Shown here: piece after piece, positions 55,125 through 64,000 of the stretch
Numbering within the stretch: the stretch's first letter is position 1
How the letters are laid out: each line of letters starts with the position of its first letter
Assembly (NCBI GenBank): GCA_963853835.1
Contig: OY970820.1
Location: 20,081,873-20,145,872, forward strand
DNA length: 64,000 bases
Reading direction: 5' to 3'
Origin: Calendula officinalis
Taxonomy: Eukaryota; Streptophyta; Magnoliopsida; Asterales; Asteraceae
Made by a program: the position numbers and the translations under genes
The notes under the pieces: generated by a model
The model's database searches: none
What the model saw: only the letters and a program-made list of their open reading frames with translations
Told to the model about the DNA's origin: nothing

Positions 55125-57494
55125 TCAACTCCCCGAAAACGAAAGCATATCGGTCAACAAGACAGCACTCTGACCATCTTTCCAGATCTTAAAATCGGGC
55201 AAAAAGTAGCCCGCATCACTCCATAGTTTCAACTCGTTTCTAGGAAATGGCCCTTGTATTTGTCCTTGCGGGTCCCTGTAGAACCATTTTGGGCAGGAGA
55301 AATCATTCTCTTGTGTCTCTTCATCATCATCACTTAGCTCAATTATATTACTTGTACTGTTGTTTAGGTCTAATGTTTGACCCGAACTTTTGGTCTTAGG
55401 AACCTCAACCCATTGAAAGCTTCCCGTGTTCTCCATTGGCTTTGCATTAACTCCAACAATAACTAGTGACTCATCTTCTGCATTATATGAAACATTATCA
55501 TTATTTGTTATTAGAAACAAAAATGTAAAAAGAAAACACAAAAAATAATCATATGCGTGTACATACCTGCAGGATCTAAACCGTTGGATACCAATGTCTG
55601 ATCGAAAGTGAGATTTGGAACATCTGTATGAATTGTGATTGGTGAATTGTTGATTTCTTCTAAATCTTGTATTTGTTCTTGTGGTGTAGTTTCTGGATCT
55701 AATGCATCAGCAATCACCTTTGGAATCTCGGTCAACAGCTTTGACTGCTCAGATGGTGTTTGGAGTAGCTTTCTTTTTTCTAAATACTCAAATAGCGTAA
55801 GCAAGTAAAGGTTAACAAAAAAACGCATATACAAATCAGGTATTATTAAATAGTGTGATTATTAAAATGGGACGAATGTGTTCTTTATAATGACATTTAT
55901 ATTACATAAAAGGATATTCTTTGCGCCATCCCTTTTCATTGGCACGATCTATCAGGTTTTGTAGATATTTAAGTTCTCTAGGAATCCACTGTAAGAAAAA
56001 TCAAATTAAATAAAAATAAAGTATAATAATAACATTAATATTTCCAAATTCAAGGAATTGATGGAAAAGTTTTTATAATTATGCATTTATGCAACTTCCA
56101 AAATTACCATGTTTTTGTATGTGAAATCTGAAAAATGTTCGCTTGAGCATAACTTACATGTTTTGTTATATCTTCATGCAAGATTTGAGCTTTGTTTTCA
56201 AACTCCACCTACAATTGAGAGTTTTATAAATAACGAAAAAAGAAAAAAAATACCTGAAATATTTTAAGGAAATTGTCATGGTTAGTTAAAGAAGCACACT
56301 GAATAAGACAGAGAAACTTACAACAGTAGGCCTCTTAAGCAAACCATCCTTAACTCTTTGACACAAATCCTCACATTCTTCCTGGAAGAAAAATTGAAAA
56401 CCCAAAAAAAAAAAAAATAATAAATTATGTTGTTGCATAAACCATATTCAAACTTCAAAAATATAAAATTAAAGATAATGGTAAATTCTATATCAATTTG
56501 TGGAATAAAGAAAAAATTAAAGCTCCAACTAAATCATGTTAAAATGTTAATTACCTTGGAGAAATCATCATCTGACAACATAAAGATAGATATGTCTTTT
56601 AACATGTTTGGAACTTGAAGGAGAACTTCCTGTCCATCACCATTTTCAGCTACCTTTTTTACCCCTGCATAAAAAACAAAAACAAAAAAGATGAACCAAA
56701 TTCATTATAGCAAATAAAAAAATTTCGAATTCCAATTGATTTTTAGTTTGGATTGACCCAAAAACACTATTTTTGCCCATATAAAAAAATTAATAAAATA
56801 AATAATGCATTGAACATAAATTGCATGAAAGCAGACCTGTAACTGGATGAAGTTGATGTGAGTTTTTCTGAGAGAAATCCATGGGATCAGTCTTTATCCT
56901 GATATAACTACCTAAAATTTTCCCTTCAAAACTGTCAGCTTGCTTAACAAGCTCCTGTATTAAACTCCTTTTTAAATATAAAAGCTTTATATTTTCAGGA
57001 ATAACAGCTGCAAAACAGCTTAATTGTCTCTCTGTTTTCTTCTTCTGAACAGGACCATTTTTCTCTGAGCTCTGTTTCTTGCATGTTGAATTAAGTTCCT
57101 CAAATTCTTCAGCGCTATCCAAACAATCATCCTCAGATGAATCATCGTTTTCCGCAAAATGAGGATACAACAAATCGTGTATTTTGATTCTGGGAATTGT
57201 TTTCTTTCCAAAAAGAGAACGAAGTTTTTCATCACAGTCAACCCTTTTCTTTCTTATCGGGTTAAGAAGATTGAATGAATTCACATAATCATTGATTATA
57301 GCAGTCACATCGTATTGAGAAAGCTGTTTTCCAGTATCTTTCCCAATTGAGTGGAGAAATTCCATTAGTGATTTAGAACCCCAACCAACAAATTCCACTT
57401 TTTTCGGTTTTTGTTTTCTCCTATGTTTCACAGGACTCGGTAACTGCTCGTTTTTTTCTTCAACCCAAAAGATTGCTCCATTTCCCTTCTCCAT
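55125..57494 (-). CDS. SWIB/MDM2, Plus-3 and GYF domain protein
   Basis: This is a nuclear chromatin/transcription-type protein of the plant At5g08430-like group. Seven coding exons on the minus strand are 56837-57494, 56555-56664, 56322-56381, 56158-56208, 55918-55988, 55567-55796 and 55125-55477. All phases close, giving 510 residues. Residues 30-125 form the SWIB/MDM2 domain (FVGWGSKSLMEFLHSIGKD, then LFGKKTIPRIKIHDLLYPHF). Residues 175-350 form the Plus-3 domain (LYLKRSLIQELVKQADSFEG, MLSDDDFSKEECEDL). The C-terminus is a GYF domain (WFYRDPQGQIQGPF, LKLWSDAGYF), which binds Pro-rich ligands. The start at 57494 is the first ATG in frame after an in-frame TGA in the upstream leader exon. 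The fifth intron is AT-AC. Confidence 0.94.
55797..55917 (-). other. U12-type AT-AC intron
   Basis: On the minus strand exon 5 ends AAAGA and the intron begins ATATCCTTTTAT, the U12 5' splice consensus. It ends CTTGCTTAC and is followed by GCTATTTGAG. A branch-like TTTGTTAAC lies about 15 bases before the acceptor. Only this splice keeps the frame and yields RKELFEYLEKRKLLQ. There is no usable GT donor that keeps phase. Confidence 0.88.
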
Positions 57495-58133
57495 ATCAGC
57501 ACAAGAATATGAAGATATAGTCTTTAATCCAGCCCTTGATCCACTGTTACAGTTGAAAAACAATTAGCAAAATACTGAACATGAAATGGACTAAAAACCA
57601 AATATAATTATAACCTAATAATTTTATTTCCATACTAATCAGTAACCAGTAACCACCACTTAAAAGAATACCTTACAACCCTTACATGTCAGCATTCTGG
57701 TAGTGGCTCATCGTAAGCAATAATGTGATACCTTACACTCCAAAAAGAAGCTTTAGTTCAATACAATTCTAAACAGATTCCAAAAATGGTAACCATAAAT
57801 TCTATTTCTTCATTGTATCACAAGTGATTCAACAGAGGAATAAACCCACAAATTGACTGAAAGGGTTAGGAGGCTATATTCGAACCCCTAAAACCACCTG
57901 ATTACTAAACCGATCTTCAGTTTGACTAAATGAGTCAATGCATAATATATGCAATATAAGCACAAAATAAAAGGCATTGACGGGAAATACCACCATATTC
58001 AATTACAATCAGATATAAACCCTAGAAATTGGCCACACCGGAGAAAATATCAAAAGGTCGACCTATTGATATGCTCCCTCCATTTCTATATCGGGAAATT
58101 GAAAAGTTATAGCATACGTACCTAGAATCTTCG

Positions 58134-58225
58134 AATAGCGACTTCCAATTTCATCTTGTTGTTCTTCACCTCGATTTTGATTTCGGTTTCATTTGGCGAG
58201 GTTGAAGTCTTATGCAAAAATGGGG
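58134..58225 (-). other. Leader exon of the SWIB/GYF gene with two uORFs
   Basis: The minus strand ends with a GTACGT donor at about 58133 (TTCTAG|GTACGT), matching the acceptor before 57544. The leader contains two short upstream frames, one of 8 codons and one of 10 codons, each closed before the main ATG. Confidence 0.55.
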
Positions 58226-60199
58226 GAGTTACGACGGCGAGAAGAATGGATAGAGTGATGTAAGGCGTTTTACAGGGGTTTTTTTAGTTCTAAATTACAC
58301 TTGTCAGAAGTACAAATAAGCCCCCTCGACTTTTATTTTTGTATTATTTATTTCATCTCTTAATTACTTTATTATTTATTGTTAAGTTTTTTTTTCTTGA
58401 ACGGGCAAGTTAGTAAGTTAATGGTTCAAGTGTAGACAGTGACATCCACATGGGATAGTATGTTTTTCCTCAAACCTTCCACCTATGGGGAATAAATCTC
58501 ACCACCAAAGTCCACGACGGGATTTGAACACATGACCCACTGGGCTAGAAGCCTCGGGTATTTGTTGTTAAGTTAATGTTCACAAATTATATTTTCATGA
58601 TTGCAGCGATATTAAGTACTCTAATGTGTAGGTTCATTCCTAGCACATATAATCCAAACGCGACAGATGTTCATATTATGTTATGGGCTCCATCGTATCA
58701 AAGGTTTTGTAGTCTAGTGTTATAACTTACTTCGTTTGAAGGTGTTTTCATTGGGGTGTGGTCATAAGTTCGAGTCTGACTGTGTACAATATGATATAGA
58801 TTCAAATGTAATTTAGATGGTGTATTATTGTGGTTCAAAAGAAATGTTTTGCATCATATTTTTATTTGTTCTTACATGGTTTAGGCTTTTACTGAAAATC
58901 GATCCTATAAATTAAAAATGACCAAATAGTACACAGATGCATTATCTCCATCAATTTAGGACATAATGATTCCGAACTATTACATCTTAATCCATCAAGT
59001 TATATGAGTCATGATGAGTGCAAGAAAACCCAAATATTACTAAAATGAGTTTATATATGTTAGAATTATGTGCATTAAGATGACATTACCAGCAGATAAT
59101 TGCTAATGTCATAAGATACCATATTGTTAAACCGATGAATACAATTGAACAAGAGAAATTAAATAAACACATTATTTATAAGAGTCTGCGAGCATAATTT
59201 CCAACAACAATGCAACATTGCTCATACTCCAATGAAATTCAGTCTCAAACTTATAAAAGATTCTAATAAAAAGAGAACTGATGTCCGCCTCTATAGAAGT
59301 ATTTCATGGAAATAGCAAGCATATACGGGTGAAGTTCCATTTCATACGTGATTTGGTGGTGCCCTAACATTGTGCAGCTCGTGTGCAGGCCCAGGGCAGC
59401 AGCAATGGGCTTAGGGCGTCGAATTTTCTGTCCAACATATATAACTAATTTATAAAAAAAAAATAGAATTAAAAGAGTCAAAGACGGCAGCGCTGGAATT
59501 AGTGATCGAGCCATTAAGCAATTATAGAGAGCGTCTGTTGTGATTTGCAAAAAGTCTCATAGACTCCCCAATATCGATGGAGATTTCTTGACAAGTAGAC
59601 TCTCCAATGCAAATTTAGTCAATACTAGATCGATGACCTATGTATTGTATATAAAGTAAGAAAAACTTGTTGGATTAAAAACATGAAAACCAGTATGCTG
59701 GTTCTATTATCAGAATAGTCGACCAAGATAAATTTTCTATTATGAGAAGAGTCATCCAAATATTGTAGTCGTAAATCGGTGATTCCTACTATGGTTTTAA
59801 GATTGTTTTGCTCATCTCTACCCTCACTTACCAATACACCTTTATAAAGATATAAATATAGTTCCATATACTTGGATATATTTTCAACTTTCAAGAGGCT
59901 AAAAAGTTCCAAAGAATTTAGAAAGACAAGTATAAAACACAAACCAATACGATTAATAAAACAGAAATCAAATAAACATCCACCACATCCAAAAAACAAG
60001 ACTTATCTGTTAGCTCCATGTTTTCAACAAGCTCAAATTCATATTGTACATCATTCGACCACCTCTTATCTTGTCTTAAAAGTTATGACCCGACTACATA
60101 AAACTAACTGCGTTTTCTTTTCTACCATAGCTCTGTCTCTTAAATAATATAAAAACAATTTAACAAAAATGCTCATCATATTATATTACAAAAACACCC
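58226..60199. other. Gene-free interval upstream of SWIB/GYF and downstream of RNL
   Basis: This holds the SWIB/GYF promoter side, a SINE at 58389-58564 and a tRNA-like A/B box pair near 58710-58780, but no recognisable gene. Minus-strand frames at 59263-59550 and 59625-59999 have no motif. Confidence 0.5.
58389..58564 (-). mobile_element. tRNA-derived SINE, copy 2
   Basis: The minus-strand head carries CTAGCCCAGTGGG (A box) and GTTCAAATCCCG (B box), with a poly(A) tail appearing as the T-run at 58389-58395. A 10-bp duplication, TTGTTAAGTT, lies at 58379-58388 and 58565-58574. It is the same family as 2502-2711. Confidence 0.85.
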
Positions 60200-63100
60200 T
60201 CAATGAAACTGCATAACCCCGCTAATCCTAAACGGTGGGTCAATCTCTACACGAACAGCCTTCCCCATTCTAACCAAATCAGGTAATGTATTGGCTTCTT
60301 TGGGTGGTATGCCTTGAGCCGTCCATAATGTCAAATGGGGCCACTCGTTTTTACAACTAATTTTCTCACCATCAATGGACCCCGCATGTGTTTCTAATGC
60401 AGCCAATTTATCAGAAAACAACAACGCGGTTACATCCACAGGGACCGTTTGGTTCAAAAAACGACCATAATTGGCTACAGCGGTTACACCGTGGCTCCTT
60501 TTGTGAGCAAGAGTTATGTGACCCTTGTTCTCCATGTTTACGTTCTCTAACAACAATTTAACCTTTGAGTTGTTCTCAGATATCTGTTCAATTGTTAATG
60601 CATTTTAAAAAAACAATTTTTTTAAATGTTAGGTGAATTAATTAATATTTTTTACTCACATTTGAAAGGAGATTATGAAGGTCTGTGAGGGGAACATCAA
60701 TGGCAGCAAAAACAATAGTCCCGAATTTCCTTTTCTCGGATATGGGAGTTACATATTCTCCTTTTGTTATTCTTTTCAGTTGTTCCAATACTTGATTAAC
60801 AGCAAACTCAAAAGGAACCTACAAAATAAAGTTTTTAGTTTGCTGTAAAAAAACAGTTTATTCAGTTGTAATTGAACATGTGATGTTATGTTATCTTACC
60901 TGAATTGATGTTAAATAGTCGGCGTTTCTAAATAAAACCTCACGCAGTTGCTTTTCCCATGTAACCCACTCTCTTACGTACGTCCCTTTAGTGGACTCTA
61001 ATCTGTATATTTAAAGAAAATAAATAAAACAAAATTACCAAAAGGAAAAGAACAATATATATAAATATATGTAAATATTTAACGAGAGAGAGAGAGACAT
61101 ATTTAACGAGAGAGAGAGAGACCAACCTCCCATGCCTATTAGTATGAAGCCTGTATAGATTTATTCCTTCTTCCAATATTTTTTTCACAGAATCAGGTAC
61201 CGGGCTCCTTAAAAGTAAAAGAAACGGGTCAAAATGGGTCTTTAATTGGTATGGGTCGGGTAGATTGCTATAAATAATTAGTGTCAAATATGATTATGAA
61301 GACTATATTACATAAAAAAAATGTAATTTGATGAATAGAGGCCCGTTTGACCGTTAAGAGAATTAATGTGATTACCTTTGAGATTTGAGAAGAGGCATCT
61401 TGACAAGTGAGCCAAAACGCTCTACAAGTTCACTCTCAAACTCATTACGGTTCTGAAATGTGCACAAGAAATAATTTAAGCAAACAAAGAGTCTTGCATT
61501 GCATGAAAATTAAGCATGGGGCCCGCCCGAAGGTATAAATAGCATACCTTTCCATCATATAGGTGATAGAACATTAGTAACACATATCCAACATTTGGAG
61601 ACGATTTGTCAAGATTGCCCTTAGGAATATACAGCAAAAGGTGGGTAAGATAAGTATTATTATTACTATTATTCAAAAATCAGTATATGGAAAACAAAAC
61701 AAAAATACAAACTTACAGGATGATTGACTCTGTTAAGTACACGATATATGAAAACTGCTAATGCATCAAGAGAAAAAGGATTTGATTCGGTTCCTGCATG
61801 TTCCATCACATATATTTATGTTTAGGCAAATATATGTTGTCCAAAAAAATAACACGTCTTCTTATTCAGTAAGGTTCCAAGCCAAATTTACTAAATTGCC
61901 CCTAAATAACCACCATTACAAGATACTCATGCGCTAAAGTTTGGTCCACCAGCTCTCTCAATTTTTGTTACGTTAAAGGGCATTTTAGCTACTTTTTGTC
62001 ATGAAAGAAGGATTAATAAAAACACAGCACATCATGATAACAAGCAAATATCTGACTACAAAATGGTTGACCAAAAAAATCAAGCTTTTTGTACAGCAAT
62101 TTCTGTATTTGTTAATTATTAAATTATAGTTATTGAAAATGAGGAACCTTACTCATTTCTATTCTAAACATTTGTGCTAAAGTTTGGCCAAAAGTAGTGC
62201 AGAATACGGATACATTACTACTTTTACATAATTGAAAAATAAATACAGATTTAAAAATGCATTTCTGATGGATGAAAAAACGTTAGCTGTGTAAAGTGTG
62301 GAATAAAAACCTTCAGAGTCGGGCACAACCGGCACTGCAGATGCTTTAGTGGTACGTGCCATGTCCTCAATCTGCAAAAAAAATAGAAAAAATAAATAAA
62401 TAAAAAAGTTTATTCCAAAGGCTTACTAACAAAATGCTATTTGTGTAAAAAAACTTACCTGCCTCCAGACTTCAACGTTGGGTGCATTTTTGTCAGCAAG
62501 CACAATGGAATAAGGTTTCTTACGCCGTTCATCAGCAACTTTCTGCCAATATCTCCCTGAGTTTTGAAATTTATTAAATTAATTTTATAATCTAATAAAA
62601 TAAAGGATGAAAAATACTATGAAAATACGAGTGTTGTCTGATACCTTTTATAAGATCGCCCATTAAACTATGAATTGGACGATCATCCTCAAGAACTCCT
62701 GAAGCACTTAATACTTCCTTACAGAGGGCAGATTTAGCACAACCAGGTATTCCTAAAAATAAATTATAACAAATTGAGGATCAGGGTATTTATATTATAT
62801 TATATTAACCACAGTAGTACAGTAGCTACCTGGAAAGAATACTATGAGTCCTTCCTTTTTCTGAACAGAATCTGGACTAGGGCTAGAAGGTTCTAGAAGC
62901 TTCTCGGTCTCAAGATCACCTTCCTCATCTCTGCCTCCCTCAACAATAGCCAGGAAATCTTCAGTTCTGACAAGGTCACCAGCACAACCAATTAAAGCTT
63001 GATTTTTTGGGCTGCGTTTTGCATATTGTTCAAGGAAAGGTTCAGCTTCACTCAAATAAACTGCTGATGACAGTTGTTTCTTTCCATATTTTCTTGTTAT

Positions 63101-64000
63101 GTGCCCTGCCCTGAATATTATTATTTTTTTAAAAATATTATTTAAAATCTAGTACTTGTTGGAAAACAAAAAATAATAATTAAATTGTTAATTACCATTC
63201 CTCTAGCATTTCGCTGAGCTGGATTTGCTTTCCTTTCGATGTATTCCATATTTCCATTTGCCTACGACATGCAATTAGTAAAGCCTAATTATAATACAAC
63301 ATAATGATAATATTATTATGTAGAGTGACATAAATGTAAATAAGTTTGTTACCTGAGGTAGTATTTCTTGTAGCCAGCTCGACCATCTTTGAAAAGAGTT
63401 GATAAGCCATTGCGAATTAAAAATGTTCGCAACTAAAATTTGAATAAAATTTGTAAATAAAATTAACAGATAATATGTATGCGAACTTTGTCCTATAATT
63501 AGCATACCTTATAAGTGAGAAATTTCAGCTTAATCATTAGATTTGCATCTTCATCAGCTAAACCGTTTTTTGTCAGTGTCTTGTCATCAATATCTTTTCC
63601 AACATCAATGCTAGTTTTGGCAATCTCTGCAGCTTTCTCTTTACTTGCCTTGAACATATTTATTTCAACAAAAAAACCTAAAAAACACAAGAAATTCATA
63701 TATAATCATTATATTAATTTAGTAAACAATATGGTTATTTACCTCGATATAGCGGCCACAGGTCTGCCTTGTTCCTGAGAAACACCAATGTACAAGTCAA
63801 TAATGCATACAAAAAGCATAAATATGTAAAACAGGATTAAACAAGTTGTAAGTGATACCTCATCTCTTTCTGGTAACGTCTGAAGACTGAATCACTGTGT
63901 ACATGGATCACCATCTTATAATGAAGATTATCACTAGATATTGAATTGATTTTGTGGTAGTTATGGTAACACTTAAAAGCAGCAGGAAAACGTTTTTCTT
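60200..64000 (-). CDS. RNL: tRNA ligase 1 (RNL), 3' part, continues past window
   Basis: Plant tRNA ligase seals spliced tRNA halves and the bZIP60 mRNA during the unfolded-protein response. It combines ligase, polynucleotide kinase and cyclic phosphodiesterase activities. Sixteen minus-strand exons join in phase: 63859-64000, 63743-63774, 63508-63677, 63353-63432, 63196-63261, 62830-63110, 62645-62752, 62459-62556, 62311-62371, 61717-61793, 61548-61619, 61376-61452, 61127-61207, 60900-61002, 60660-60818 and 60200-60583. This gives about 660 C-terminal residues. The visible region has the end of the ligase domain (HVHSDSVFRRYQKEM, NKADLWPLYRGFFVEINMFK), the kinase P-loop FFPGIPGCAKSALCKE, and the phosphodiesterase HxT pair (GHITLAHKRSHG, WPHLTLWT). 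The N-terminal part, with the ligase Lys, lies beyond position 64000. Confidence 0.95.

Noticed and set aside
59263..59999. Minus-strand frames of 95 and 124 codons
   Set aside because: They contain hydrophobic runs from T/A-rich DNA, with no homology I recognise and no promoter or splice support.

Overview
This is a 64 kb window of nuclear DNA from a flowering plant. All conserved genes are eudicot-like, split by AT-rich GT-AG introns, and set in long stretches of transposons. The style of the mobile elements (a Ty3/gypsy Gag, a Harbinger-associated SANT-like ORF, CCCGACCC-rich hAT MITEs) makes me favour Asteraceae, but that is an inference from general familiarity and not a proven assignment.

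Layout. From the left: eIF(iso)4E (+, 470-1972), plastid ribosomal protein bL28c (+, 6459-7571), a plastid fibrillin of the FBN3 type (+, 9481-10999), a ROP-interactive CRIB (RIC) protein (-, 11168-12472), mitochondrial ribosomal protein mL43 (+, 15304-16012), a secreted Cys-rich peptide (+, 20997-21562), an ACOT9/10-like acyl-CoA thioesterase (+, 24446-26952), a class IIA HAD phosphatase-like gene (-, 27098-29108), about 17 kb of nested retroelements (29.6-46.3 kb), a decayed second copy of the HAD gene (-, 46869-49633), a PIP-type phytocytokine precursor (-, 50726-50983), a SWIB/Plus-3/GYF protein with an AT-AC U12-type intron (-, 55125-57494), and the C-terminal 60 percent of tRNA ligase RNL (-, 60200 to the window edge). 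Exon structures were worked out by hand. Reading-frame phases close across every junction except HAD intron 1, which lacks a GT donor.

Mobile DNA. The central block contains a PIF/Harbinger-associated pseudogene invaded by a Ty1/copia element (5-bp TSD CTCTC, 174/175-bp LTRs). It also contains a non-LTR retroelement whose RT ORF ends in a Zn-finger and a restriction-like endonuclease-like region, split by a Ty3/gypsy element (5-bp TSD, intact iMet primer-binding site). Around the genes are small non-autonomous elements with readable target-site duplications: two neighbouring long-TIR Mutator-like elements, two short 9-bp-TSD MITEs, two hAT MITEs, Stowaway and Tourist MITEs, four copies of one tRNA-derived SINE family and several Helitron 3' ends.

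The genes do not form a pathway. Several are organelle-directed housekeeping functions (bL28c, fibrillin, mL43, probably the thioesterase). Others serve RNA metabolism and translation (eIF(iso)4E, RNL, the SWIB/Plus-3/GYF protein), signalling (RIC, the two secreted peptides) and metabolism (HAD). The most informative local story is the HAD pair. It is a same-strand duplication now separated by retroelements; one copy carries three deletions and the other has lost the GT donor of intron 1 and has a MITE 23 bp upstream of its first ATG.
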